Below, one piece after another: positions 35,401 through 46,700 of a DNA stretch of 64,000 bases. The position numbers and the translations under genes are program-made. Origin of the DNA: Eumeta japonica (taxonomy: Eukaryota > Arthropoda > Insecta > Lepidoptera > Psychidae); NCBI GenBank assembly GCA_005406025.1, contig BGZK01001434.1:89264-153263 (forward strand), given 5' to 3'. A model generated the notes under the pieces. It worked only from the letters and a program-made list of their open reading frames with translations, was not told where the DNA came from and did not search any database. Position 1 is the stretch's first letter. Every line of letters begins with the position of its first letter.

Positions 35401-37338
35401 TTTTGTATGCAAGTATCTGATTTTTTGTGATATATATATATATATATCACAAAAAATCAGATACTTGCATATATATAGATTAGCTAATTTATGAGCCATT
35501 ATAATTATAGATAAAGATTAGGGAATTGTGAATAAAGATAGCTATATAGCTGAAATACAAAAATAGGAATATGTATCCATAATATACATTTACAAATCTG
35601 TTGCAAGTACTCACTAGTAATCTTACATTAAAACAAGTGTCTGCGGTTGGTAGATACAAAAATGCTTTGCATACCTTGTAGTCCTATGCATACATGTCCC
35701 TAAATGATAAATAAATATTTCATAAAAAAATATGCCATTAAATTATACTTTTTATTTTGGCTTTGGATCTGTCACGTTAACTATTAGTGTTTTCGGGAAC
35801 CAACTTGCACAACGAACAAACAATTTATACAACTCACCACAGGCGGCGCAGGCAGGCTGCGTTACCGCCGTCAGTGGCCGAAAGCATAACGGGTCGGTGC
35901 CTAAGTTTCATATTGATGGGGCTTATGTCGTCATTATGTAAACACAGCAAAAATGTATCTGTATGTGTGAATATGTATACACGTATTTTGATTTTGGAGG
36001 CAGAGCTTTTATGCCACCTGTATCATAATTGCAGAGTTTTTTCACCATTTTGTTACAGTTGTTTATCTTAGGGCAAGTGATTTGTTGTCTAAGTAATTAT
36101 TTAATAAGTTTATTGTAAAAAGCTATATACCTTGCTGGCATAAATAATCTTTTTAAATAAAGCCTGTCACTTTTTCAATTTTATCTTTTGAGGAAATGAT
36201 TAAATTTATTGCAAAGGGAAGGAAATGTGAATTAATTTTTTTTAATACGGTTTCAGTAATATTTTCTGAGACAGACATTTCATTATGAAACATAGAAAAA
36301 GACTAGTGACATTGTTTACTGTGTCTGAAAAATATAAAGGGTTTGAAACTGCGGAACTGTACCAATTTAAATTTGAAACCAACTACATTTTTTTTGATAT
36401 CCGTGTGTGACTGACCTAAAAGAAAAAGCGATATTGATAACGTTCAAACAAGTGCGTCTTTTGCGAGATTATAGACAATATTTTGAACGAGTGTCATAGT
36501 TGCTACAAAAATTTAAAGACTTGAATTTTGTTAACTTATTTGCTTGTGAAAATGTTCCTATTGTATGAATTTTCAATCTATCGTACAGTGGGAGTCAGTT
36601 AGAGTAGGTAGTCACCGTCGGTGAGCCAACAACCGAAACAGTGCTAAAACAATTTTTTTTAAAAAAACTAGAAAACCTAGTTTTTTTTTTAACACTGCAT
36701 GCTCTGAAACCTTCGTGGATGCGATTGCATTAAAAGATATTTAAATCTACAGGTATATTGATCTTTTATATCCATTTACATTAGAGTAAGTATAATGTTA
36801 TTATATTTAGTGTAGAACCATTATGATTATATTATGGAAAAAATGACTAAACAATAGTTTTAAGAAATTTGAATAATTCGTTTGATCAATTTAATTTGTG
36901 GAACTGAAAATACTTCAACTTCATGCTAGTCCAATATAGGTAAGGAGGTTGCCAACAACCGTTGTGATCAATAAGATAGCTTCTGGGATTAATGGTTCAC
37001 CGTCCTCTCCAAGGCACTGTTTGACTGGTACCATTAGCTTTAAGTTGAAAACTCATTGGTCTAGTCGCCCATGGTGGGGATCGAACCCGGAACTTTTTTA
37101 ATTCGAGGGTAACGAGATTAAATATTGAACTACATACTTATTTTGTAATTTTAGTGATGATTTAATAAAAATTGAGTCTGTTGTCATAACATGCCGTTTT
37201 TAATGCTGTAGTTGTTGTGTCCATAAAAATGCTTAAAGAATTCCCGTTTGTTATAGGCCTGTTGTGGGTCCACCATCAAATTGGGAGAACTGGTTCAATA
37301 CTATACCTGATTCTGACACTGAATCAGAGGAAGAATGA
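20413..37338 (+). CDS. DGCR2: Integral membrane protein DGCR2/IDD homologue
   Basis: Eleven exons: 20413-20470, 20548-20699, 24593-24807, 25322-25468, 28730-28853, 29169-29280, 30861-31029, 32049-32442, 34156-34265, 34996-35124 and 37257-37338. All phases join to 563 codons plus TGA. Order of parts: signal peptide (MSCKMIVPVVFCVVTLFIDG), a VWC domain with about ten cysteines (CTDIRGR to CCEFICLDD, split by intron 2), a transmembrane segment (AGGAAAVVLLTIALVVY), a basic stop-transfer (RVRKQKRRR), then a long cytoplasmic tail with a PPPYDEAIA motif, which may recruit WW-domain proteins such as NEDD4-type ligases, and an acidic end (DSDTESEEE). The VWC and C-x-CC block resembles vertebrate DGCR2, but the LDL-receptor-A and C-type lectin domains of that protein are absent. 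The molecular role is not well known. The exon 8 donor (AGG|GTTATT) is weak and the least certain junction. Likely poly(A) signals: AATAAA at 37865 and 37890. Confidence 0.86.
22500..22906. repeat. Right end of a Tc-like repeat family copy (DGCR2 intron 2)
   Basis: The right edge (GCAGAAAGATGCATGATCG, about 22882-22906) matches the right terminal repeat of the 32540-33525 element. The left limit is uncertain. Confidence 0.5.
23075..23345 (-). repeat. Truncated Tc-like repeat family copy (DGCR2 intron 2)
   Basis: Read on the minus strand, this segment follows the last part of the 32540-33525 element: GTTTACGTGATAATTTGC, then TTTAGAGGTGAGTGGAA, a GC-rich patch, TTTGACAAAGTTGTTCTAAA and the terminal GGAAAGATGCATGATAGATT. 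The transposase-like part is missing. Confidence 0.65.
24413..24482. repeat. (AT)n microsatellite patches
   Basis: Two AT dinucleotide runs (24413-24424 and about 24459-24478) flank a short spacer in DGCR2 intron 2. Confidence 0.6.
25212..25243. repeat. 13-bp perfect hairpin
   Basis: Arms 25212-25224 and 25231-25243 (ATTTTTTCTCCCA and its complement), six-base spacer. Confidence 0.9.
25735..26032. repeat. Dispersed LINE/SINE-tail repeat, copy A (DGCR2 intron 4)
   Basis: It shares its whole length with 61465-61788: ATGTTGATGTTTGCTGAAAA, TTTTTGTTATTTAAC, GCGGCTTA.ACAAGAC, ACTATAAATTTCATCAAT, a (CAGA)n-like phrase and an end close to ACCCTAAAA. The ending resembles common lepidopteran repeat tails. 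Copy A ends in AACCCTAAAAATG. Confidence 0.7.
27232..27283. repeat. 15-bp perfect hairpin with 22-nt loop
   Basis: Arms TGTCTATGGACTTGT (27232-27246) and its complement (27269-27283). The stem is too short for a typical pre-miRNA. Confidence 0.85.
28594..28644 (+). CDS. DGCR2: Candidate cassette exon of the DGCR2 homologue
   Basis: This is a GC-rich island inside AT-rich intron 4, with donor CCTG|GTAGGT. Two acceptors fit, CGCGTAG at 28591-28593 and ACTTCAG ending at 28602, giving 51 or 42 nt. Both lengths are multiples of three and both keep the phase-2 frame, adding RYFSVVGLRKRSKGSASW or RVVGLRKRSKGSASW before MTNEC. The polypyrimidine tracts are poor. It would add a basic patch to the cytoplasmic tail. 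The constitutive model works without it. Confidence 0.4.
28926..29076. repeat. Short MITE-like element with imperfect inverted ends
   Basis: GGGTCGATCGTATCATG at the left and CATGGTACGATTGACCC at the right are inverse complements with two mismatches. It lies in DGCR2 intron 5. No clear target duplication was seen. Confidence 0.45.
30340..30525 (+). repeat. Dispersed repeat with GCGAGCGGAGCCG tail (DGCR2 intron 6)
   Basis: Contains AGGTCCGATTGATTTGAAAT, an A-rich run and the tail TATGCGAGCGGAGCCGTGAG followed by TAAAAGCTAGTA. The TCCGATT..GAAATT...GCGAGCGGAGCCG...GCTAGT pattern is a familiar tail of lepidopteran retroposons. Confidence 0.6.
31296..31658. repeat. Short Tc-like repeat family copy (DGCR2 intron 7)
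   Basis: The ends are degenerate inverted repeats related to the 32540-33525 element (TTTTATCGTGCATCTTTTCGC at the left; its inverse AGAAGCATGATAAAAT at the right). A GC-rich patch at 31450-31515 corresponds to the GC-rich parts of the longer copy. Non-coding. Confidence 0.6.
32540..33525. mobile_element. DNA transposon copy with long inverted ends and HTH relic (DGCR2 intron 8)
   Basis: The ends are inverted repeats of about 58 bp with some mismatches (ATGGAATCGATCATGCGTCT at 32540; the inverse ends at 33525). Inside, at 32961-33134, is a plus-strand relic of a DUF4817-type helix-turn-helix: EYVNM, then CKGDIAAALRLYSETYSDSQ and PTSPQMILRAM, interrupted by a stop. In insects this domain heads Tc3-like transposases. 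No DDE catalytic part is present, so the copy is an internally deleted element. It shares ends with the copies at 22.5, 23.1 and 31.3 kb. Confidence 0.7.
34563..34597. repeat. 16-bp perfect hairpin
   Basis: Arms 34563-34578 and 34582-34597 (GTTGGCCTTGTAATAT and its complement), loop TGC. Confidence 0.9.
35406..35471. repeat. Perfect 66-bp palindrome
   Basis: Two 33-bp arms with no spacer pair without a mismatch. The centre is (TA)n and the outer arm reads TATGCAAGTATCTGATTTTT. It lies in the last DGCR2 intron. Confidence 0.95.
35843..36180 (+). other. Possible alternative last exon of the DGCR2 homologue
   Basis: CACCACAG at 35835-35842 is a good acceptor before a GC-rich stretch. Joined to exon 10 in phase it reads RRRRQAALPPSVAESITGRC and stays open to a stop at 36069-36071, followed by AATAAA near 36156. 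Alternatively only the first 27 nt (donor GCC|GTCAGT) could act as a symmetric micro-exon. The constitutive join of exon 10 to 37257 is better supported. Confidence 0.35.
36930..37110 (-). repeat. tRNA-derived SINE-like fragment
   Basis: The minus strand carries a T-arm-like GTTCCGGGTTCGATCCCC (37077-37094 region), but no acceptor stem or anticodon arm can be folded around it, so it is a SINE or tRNA remnant in the last DGCR2 intron rather than a tRNA gene. Confidence 0.45.
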
Positions 37339-40300
37339 AATGTTTCCCTGTTACATTCCAAACTTTGAGTTTGCAAAATTTTACAAAATGTCATAAAACC
37401 ACCTGTTAAGTTTTAATTATGTTTTATTTGATTTCCATTATACATTTGTTGACATGTTACTGACATTTTATGTGTGAACATTTTAATCCAAAAAGCTAAT
37501 TTGATGTATTTTTAGGATTAACTAGGTTGTTATTTGATTTGAATTATATTTACAAAGTATGTGTATATCTGTTTACAAATAAGTAATAATGAATTTTATT
37601 ATCGGTGAAAAGGGTTTTATTATGTTTTTATTGTTTAGCTGTCAGTTTATATAAAACAGTAAATAGCTCATTCCAATCTATTTTAATCATACTTTTTATA
37701 TTACATTTGTAGTATTCTGATAAGTTTTACAATCTTTCTTTTATTATCACGTTTCAATTTCATTGTAATTAACACAGATATTAACATGTGAATATCGTGA
37801 AATCATATTATAAATTGGTGTTAACACTAAAAACCAAATGCTCTCTAGTTAGAAGTAAATTATTAATAAATTAGTGTAATGTCTTATAGAATAAATAATG
37901 CCAAAAATCGGAACTATATCATATTTTACATTTATTTTCTATAGTATAACCAAAGAAATTTTTGCTTGTTTTCAATTATTTAAGTACAACAATAATACCT
38001 TGTGATGTATTTTTATAAAAACGAAACATTTTTGTATCCCAAAATTCAATACAGTTTAGTGATTATAAAAAAAATTATTCCAAAGCATTAGATATTCAAT
38101 ATCTATTAGCTCATATCCTTCCTTCTATTGTACAGGTCAAAAATAAACATTCCACTTTTATTTAAATGATATTTACTAAAACGCAATTGATTTATTATTA
38201 CTATGTATATAATTGACTGTAATTACCTATAGGTATTAAGATAAAATACATGGTTTGTTCATTGTTAAGAGCTCAAAAGTGATATATAGGATGAACAAAT
38301 TAGCAAAAATAGCTAGGTTCATTAAAAATACAAACAGAGGCATAACCAATTATTAATTGTTAAATCAAAGGAGATGTTTCATTCTGTACTAGGTCTTTAT
38401 ACACTTTATCAAAAATTAAGATGATTTTAGGAAAAACCAGATTTTATTTGTTTAACATCCTTGTTCGTAACATTTCTAGTTACATTTTAAAAGATTTCAA
38501 AATTTAGAAAGACAACAACATTGATATTATTTATAGTTGATAATAAAAATGTCAATCGTGATGTAAGGCGACAGTGCCTTGCGTCTATTTCTTGTGTACC
38601 TACATTTTTCAATGCTAGCTTGATTTCCAAGTTCCTCTACCCACTATAACATAGTGCAGCTTTAAATAGCACTAGATTGCGGGAATCCATGTAAAACTTA
38701 TTTTTTTGTCTATTTTTGATGAACCTACTGTATAATGACCTAGCTCAGAGTGCCATACTTTGTGAATTGTCTTGTTTATCATGTGTACTATAATTCTTCT
38801 CTCCTGAAGCGATTTGTGAATTAAGAAGTTTGTGATTGTATTATTTATACTGTACCTGTAATATTTGATGTTCGAGAATTTGTGTGAAAACAGAAATATA
38901 TGATGTTTGGTGTCAGATTTCAAAATTAAAATTAATGTTAAGCATGAAGGAAAATTCATAAGTTCAATGAGAATTGAGCAATAGAAGTAAATAATGTGTA
39001 ACATACTAGTAACTCTACAATAAGAGAAAAAGAAGTTTTTTTAATGAAAATTGAGTCTCTAGAATGTTTATTTCTCTTTGTATTTATTTAAAGAAATTTT
39101 TCGCATAAATTACTATGAATAAATTTATAATTATATAAAAAAAATGTAACTGGAACATACGTAACATTATAATATTTCAGCTTTATTTGTACATTTTTCA
39201 TTTCTCATTGGACATAGAATAGCAATGAACTAAATGAATATTGACAGATTGTTAGTCAATAAATGTTAACAAATATATGAAATTGATGGAAATAGTTGTA
39301 TAAAACTAAATAAGTACAATTAATTTCTTTTCAATACATTCTCTGTAGTTAACTTAGAGTCTGACTTTTCAGGGTCGTTTGGGATATAAGTCTTTATTGT
39401 AGGTCATATTATAAAACTCTGATTTTGGTTATACTAATATGCGGTCGATCGAATGAATGGATTTAATGCGTGAGGCCTAACCGTACTGGAATTTACAGTG
39501 ATGAAGTTAATGCAATCATGGTATAAAATAAACATATTATTCAGCAAGCAACTGTCTACTATGAAGAGATTTATATAAGAAAGAAAAATTGAGTTCACAT
39601 CTCCCTTTGTGTTATGTAAGTGATCAGTCGATAGCCGTTTCAAATTGCTGAAAAAAAAAATCATAAAACACGTGTTCATATCAGTTTTTTGGTTGAATTT
39701 ATGCATAACTACTATATACTACAAAATAACTACCTCAAATACTTTTACTTGGACGGAATTGGTTGTGCATAAAATGTTTACCAGTTAAACCATTGTTATT
39801 GTTAGGCCTGAGTTATAAGAATTATCTTCTGTCTTGGGTTTGTTCATAAAACAGAGAAATATTTTAGACATTTGCACCTCATTTTGCACTAGAGAAGTAC
39901 GAGTAGTTGAGGTAAAATTGTATTGTATTAGTTTATTAAAATAGGTTTTGCCAAATCGTTATTTATTGTTAAATCACCGCTTATTCATTATTTTTAAAAT
40001 TGAACATGAATAGTCATAGTATACACGTAGCAATATTGAATTGATTAAATATAATAATTACAAGAATATATGTATAAAAGTATAAAAAGTATGCCAGATC
40101 TTGTTCTGGCACACAGAGAAACAAAAAAATAGAAATGATCATGAAAATTTAAAATATCGGTGATGACTACTACAGTTGAACTCTAGATGAAACAGTTTAT
40201 TATTATCAACGATTCCATTTGCTTATAGTTCTTCGTTATAGTATTCATATGATCTGAACTTTGTGGTCATTGATAGAAGTTAGCAACGAGTCTAAAGCGC

Positions 40301-40534
40301 CGCCACAGCCGAAGGAAATTTATTATGTAAAAATATTACGATGCGAGTGGTGCCTATATTCAGATCGATCATGAAATTTGGCTGGTATAGTAAAGATGGG
40401 AAAGGTCTATTTATAAAAAAGAAAAAAGGAAAGGTTTATACAGTGCAATAATACCGCCGTCCATGATTGATGGATATGGCTGTGTACTTATTTAAGGATG
40501 TGTCAACTTATGATGTATTTCAATAAATATAAAC

Positions 40535-40564
40535 AATATGAAGATACTAATGTATCTTCATATT
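40535..40564. repeat. 13-bp perfect hairpin
   Basis: Arms AATATGAAGATAC (40535-40547) and its complement (40552-40564), loop TAAT. Confidence 0.9.
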
Positions 40565-42066
40565 ATATATTTTAAGATTGCGCAATAAATAGATAATTAG
40601 TAAAAAATATGTATCGAACCTGGGTTGTCCTTCCACTGTTAATTTTCATGTTATGCCCCTTGATTATATTATACAATGCAATTTTTAGATAGGATGTCGT
40701 ATCTGTAATGAATTTTCTAGAATATTTCTATGAATCGTTATTTATGAATGCATTAGGTGTTGAGTTTTTTCAATCTTTTAGGGGCAATTGATATATAAAC
40801 TTCTTCAGTTTAATTATATCTTTATTCGTCAAATGGTGTAATTGTGTTTTTGAAAGATTATGATGATTAACAGTTTATTGTTTTTGATGTAATTCAAGAC
40901 AGGAACAAGTATTTAGTCTTTTTCTTATGGAATGAGTAGTTCTATTTCATTATTAATTCTAACATATAATTTCATACTATTATGATAACAAAAAGAAACA
41001 CAAACAAAAAGGGTTAACATAATTTTATTGTCACATGAAGTATTACTATTTAATATACAACTAAAAGCTGATATGAACACTTTTTACTTGTTGTTTGAAC
41101 AAAAATACTTGTTATTTTTGCTTACTATCGTGGCTAAACTGTTGCGCTAGTGATTATGGCAGTAAGTCCGTTTTTGCATATTTCGCGTAATTGGTGCTCT
41201 AAGTTTTCGTTACATTCTTATTTTTTTTGGCTTGTTTTATTAACATGCTGAACTTTCAAATGTGTAATCTAACTAAAGTATTATTTTAGTGTGTAATCAT
41301 TAAATATGTATTTCTATTCAAATACTTTTAAATGACAAAAACTTTTCTATATCTAGTATGAGTTTGAAATTTTCAGCATCATTTCTTTCATATAACTGCA
41401 GTAAGTATGAAGTTACTGGTCTTATCGTAACCATCAACATAATATAACAACAATATGTATATTTACTGTCATTGGACTAAGTAATTAATGCCAAAATTTC
41501 ATGAACTTAATATAACCCTTAATGTGTGTAGTTATTACTCACATCATTAGTAGAAGTAAAATATTTATGATGATACCGCACTTAAAAAACTTGCCGTATG
41601 TTTACTGTTGATATACTAAAGCAATCATAAAACTGACTTATTGCCATTATCCTTACTAAAAATTATAGGTTCCCCATAAGATATTAAAATGGAAGATTAA
41701 ATTGTAGAGCTCTTTGCGCTGATTGAACATATACGTTTAACTCAATTTGGACAAACAGGATACTTACTGTTGTTGTTGCACGCGCGGCAGTATAATTTAT
41801 ATTACCATTTAATTGTAAATAAAAAAAGTATATCAGAAAATCATAATTATGGGAGTTTTATGCATGTTTCTTTTTCATATTCATTATATAGGTTTGTAAC
41901 CCAGATGACAAATAGACCAAAGAAATATTTTATGTACATACCTACATAGTTTATTTTATTTAAATTGTAGGCAATTTTTTGTCATTTACATTTTAACTTT
42001 TTACATTTTGAGTTTGTATTCAATGAAATTGTTGTTTTTTTGGGAGCAATTTTAAATTGCAAAATA

Positions 42067-42096
42067 TTTTCTAAGTCACAAAAGTGACTTAGAAAA
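42067..42096. repeat. 13-bp perfect hairpin
   Basis: Arms TTTTCTAAGTCAC (42067-42079) and its complement (42084-42096), loop AAAA. Confidence 0.9.
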
Positions 42097-42409
42097 AAGT
42101 GTTTGTTACTATTCATTGTTTTTATAACTAGCAATGTTTTGTTATTTTAGGCGATTGCAAGTATACATTGCAATATTCTTTTTTTTCTTTCAAGATGGAA
42201 GAAATGAAGCACGTATTACTTTTAAGCGTTTCATAGTCCCATTACAACTTCTTACATTCAATTATTTTTAAATAAATTGACGTTTAATTCAAAAAGAAAG
42301 CGTAAATGAATAATTAAAAATGGCTATTTTAATTTTTTGATAGTAGAATTTTTGAATCCTTTCTCTTATATTACAAATTACAATTATAACGCATATATAG
42401 TTAATGTGA

Positions 42410-42750
42410 TCCAAAGAAGCGGTGCAATCGCAGCACATATTGAACAAAACTCTTGGTATATAAATTTCTCAATGTGGCTCCAAAGAATATCCTATGCTCA
42501 TAGAGGGCACCGTCACACGGAACGACTTATTACAAAATGGGGCAGAGGTTGTTCGTAACAACCTGGTTAGCACCATGCTATGCTCTGGTTCGCCTCAGAC
42601 GTGCCGGGATTTATTTCACTTGCTCGTACTTCCCATGTTGGACAAGAGAATTCACTATCCATCTAGTGTTAACAGATGTCTGGCACAAATTCATCACAAA
42701 AAGTTTAATATTTTTCTAATGTTGCATATTCAGATTTTTGGCTTTTAAAT
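42410..42750 (+). other. Unrecognised coding-like island
   Basis: A GC-richer patch with overlapping plus-strand ORFs. The longest (42494-42748, 84 codons) begins MLIEGTVTRNDLLQNGAEVV and has a protein-like mix of residues. There is no ATG context or splice context that makes a gene, and no family is recognised. It may be a transposon relic. Confidence 0.25.
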
Positions 42751-43796
42751 ATATGCACAGACAATCCCTGTCAAAACGTCAGGTAGGCTCTTTGAAGTAT
42801 CCTCGGACAGTTTCTTATTTAAGTATTTAACTCGAAAATATCAAACTTACATATGATTCCACTAACAACTTTCAATTTTATCTACCGTTGAAACTTCCAT
42901 ATGAAGCTTGATAGCGCGCCGTTTAGTAGTACAAAGTAAATATTAGGTGTGATAATCTAAAACGTGTTTTTTCCGTAAACACTGTGAAAAAGTATTAATG
43001 ATTAGGTATGATTACAGAACCACCTTAACATGCATTAGGCTAGTTTACTAATTATGTTGTTTTATTTTTATTTCTGACTAAATTCTGTATAAGGTAAATT
43101 GATTTCGCAACAGGCTGCTTTTCTTCAAAAGATACAAACTGATTTGAAGTTGTATATTTTATGATCTGTATTAGACTTTTGTATTTTCTTTTGTCTCTCT
43201 GTATTATTGATTTCACTGTGTTATAAAACATATTTATTTGATGTAAACAACACATAAAGTTACTAAATTAATATGTATTTTAATGGCACTTCATGTAAGT
43301 TGTTATTTTCAAAACATATAATTGTTTAAACAAAATGTTCATTTACAAAAATCGATAATTACATGATTCCCTGCTTATTTATATATCTACTTATAAGACT
43401 CAATTATCCATTTTCGAGAATGTAAGGAAATGTGATTTTAAGGAATATGTGATTTAAGTGCAACTATTATCAGTATTATCGATATTTCCAAACCAAATAT
43501 CTGGAACTATTATATTATCAAATATAAGTTGTTGTTTTATTTCTCGCACCACTTTCAATTGGTTTTTAGTGAAGTTTTTTTTTTTTATATAAGTCTTGAA
43601 TCATAATGGATATATGTAACAAAAAATCAGTAATACCGCTGAATAATTTTTAATTCATGGTGCAGTATTAGAGAAACATGTTATATGGGCAACATTATTT
43701 ATGTATAATTATAAAAGAACGCAAACAAAAATTTTCAGCATAGTTGACCTTCAGGTAAGAGATGAAGCTTAGCTCAAAGCATTGTTAAGTTTTTTT

Positions 43797-46700
43797 TTAA
43801 TCTTGGTCAGGATCTGGTATCCAAGGCCCGCATTGTCTATATCCTTCTTCCTATACAGAAAGAAAAAATATTTGAAAATATAATTAGTGTTGAAAGCTAA
43901 TAGCAACTTTAAGAACAGAGGAGATATGTAAATATTTTCAACTGCTTTAGGGTTTGTATATTGTGGTATTCACGATAATTGGAGAGTTTAAAGAAAATAA
44001 AATACCTGGGTATAGTTGTGTGAGAAACAGGCGAGATTGGGCGGCCGACCAGGGAGCGGTGTCCGGTTGCGCCAGCAGGCGAGTTTCTCCGTCGCACGTA
44101 TTGGACGCCTTGATACATACGTGCCTTCTGTCATGTTCACCTAACAAATTTTTAATACTAATGTTGAATTTAATGAGGAAAATGAGATATGTAATTAATA
44201 TATTGGAAAAGGACTGGATTTTCAATTAATAAATAGTATATAGTTGCTATCCGCATTTGTCTGTCTGTGCGCTTAGTTTTTCAAAACTGTATAGTTTGAA
44301 AGAACTGAGCTACATTGAAACCCTTTATGTGCTGGTTTTGATATAGTTACGGTTACAGTGAATTTGTACCTAATTAAAAAAATTCAGTCGCTTGCTAATG
44401 TTTTACCTTATCATTACAAAATTATTTAATTGCTTCAATCTATACAGCTTATATTTAGATTAATTAAGTAGGAAAAAACACACATGATAGAAGAGAAACT
44501 TTAGAAAACTGACTTACAAGGGAGTTAGATAAATATAAAATATCAGGAGTAGAATATTAGTATAAGATTAAAACAATATTTTTAAAAATATTGTTTTAAT
44601 CTTGTCCTATAAACTCCGAAAAAATACTATATTTCCTCTCTTTTCCAACGCGAAACTCTAGTCACGGTAACACAAAAAACGTACGTCTATAGAACTAAAT
44701 CGTCAGTTTTTCTTAAAATTATTGTATTTGTAGAAAAGATATCGGTCTCTTTCAAAGCATTAGGGAAAAACAGTTATACTCAGTCAGTGGTCACCACGCC
44801 GCCTGAACGCAGTACACGCAACCACGAACAACGAGAAACAAAGATAGCGAGAAGAGCGAATGTCTCGCTCTCATCCAATACCCGAGGAGCAAGCGGGGTT
44901 TTTGCTCCATGCTTTACCGAGTGTTGAACCTCCACTGGTGCAAAAATCGCGTATCAAAATTTTAAAACCCATCCATAAAAGATTTGCTTAATTTTTTTTT
45001 TTTCATTTCGGCGAAAACAATATTATTCGTATAATACCGGTTCGTTGATCAAAGGATCGGGCACTGATGGTAACATAACGCCGGCTGTGCCGTCACACAG
45101 CTTGTACACCGCTATCAGCATGAGATTGGTGCCGGGCACGTACGCCGCGACCAGCGGCCAAGAACACCCATCCATTTCTCGATCTAACTTCATCGATGTC
45201 AAATTATGTGGCTGTTTTGAGTGAATGTCAAACGTTAGATACGTAATAGATGAAATTAAAATAATTATCTTAAAGGATTGCTATAACATTGGGTAGCATG
45301 AAAATATTTTTTTGGCAGTTATGCCACTGCCTAGATATGATCATATCGATCTTTGAATTTATGTTCGAGACAAAAATATAAATATATGAATTACATGTGC
45401 TGTTGGATTACGTTATTAAAACTTTCACACTCACCCACTTTAGTGTTTAAGTATTAACCTCTTACCGCATCGCGGATCATATATGAACCAAACCATGGTA
45501 TCTTCAATTAGAAAATAAAACAGTCGTTTTATGTATAGCGTATCGAATATGTTCCATTCCTCTGTCATAATAATATGAACACCGCCATCTAGGTAACTCT
45601 ACGAAATCGCCCATCATTCAACATCGACGAACAGGTTGCTACTTGCGCGTCGGTTTCTGTTACTTGAAAATTCCGAAAAAAATATAAATCTCTAGTTACC
45701 GCTATTAGATAAATATTACAAAGAAGAAAAATACTTATAGATTATTGATAAGGTAAGTTTTTACATTTTCTACAATTATATTAGCATTTTGAGTATTTAA
45801 TTGTATGGATCAAATTTGGTACAACATGCAAAATATTCTTTTTCTATTGTGTCTTATTTGTACCGATATGCAAAATGTAAAGTGTGTTTCATTCTAAGTA
45901 AATAATACGTCTGTGATTGTTTATAATGTTTATTCTATTTTAGGCAACCTGAAGGAATATGGACCCTAGACGATTTTACGGCGGTATCCATACGATAGTC
46001 AAGGATTTTCCGGACAGCAGTGCTGACGAGGACCTATCAGATGACGAGCAACTAACAAATAGAAGACGAAATGTACTACCTCCTCTCTGTATTCCAGAAT
46101 CAGAGGTCTGAATCAGATTCTGATGATAATATACCTATATCTCATCTTGCTTCTTTGTCAACAAGGACTTCAAGGGCTGAAAAGCCTCGATGGAGGGATG
46201 GATTTTGGAAAGAGCTGAGACTGATTTACAGTTTACTGGAGATATTTCTTTGCCTCTAGAAATAACAGCGTTGAATACCGTAGTTTTTCAAATATTTATT
46301 CACGGACGACATTTTCTATATATATCTCAAGAAACTAATAAATATGCAGTCGAAAACGACCAGAAAAGCCAGTAATATTACTGTAAAAGAACTTGAACAG
46401 TTCATTGGTATTTTACATGTCAATAGTTCAGTTACCCTCTACAAGGTTTTATTGGAATGAGGATATGGAACCCTAAAGTTAGTACAATAATGTCCTGTAA
46501 CCGTTTCGAAGAAATCAAACGTTTTATTCATTTTAACGATAATTTGACACAAATACCAAAAGGACAGCCGGGATATAACCCTCTTCACAAAATCCAACCA
46601 TTATTGGAGCTTTTAAGGCAAAGAATTTTGACAGTTCCTAAAGAACAGTATATGGCTGTTGATGAGCAGATTATACCTACTAAGAGCAGATCATCTATGC

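Larger units (their letters stand above)
37339..43796. other. Gene-poor convergent intergenic region
   Basis: Very AT-rich DNA between the 3' ends of the DGCR2 homologue (plus) and the alpha-2/delta gene (minus). It includes both 3' UTRs. Small ORFs at 38672-39004, 39434-39706 and 43052-43255 are AT-driven and match no family I know. Two short hairpins (40535-40564 and 42067-42096) and one GC-richer island (42337-42748) are listed separately. Confidence 0.5.

Noticed and set aside
37064..37110. tRNA gene
   Set aside because: Only a T-arm-like sequence is present; no acceptor stem, D arm or anticodon arm can be drawn around it.
38672..39004. 110-codon minus-strand ORF
   Set aside because: AT-driven composition, no family, no splice or promoter context.
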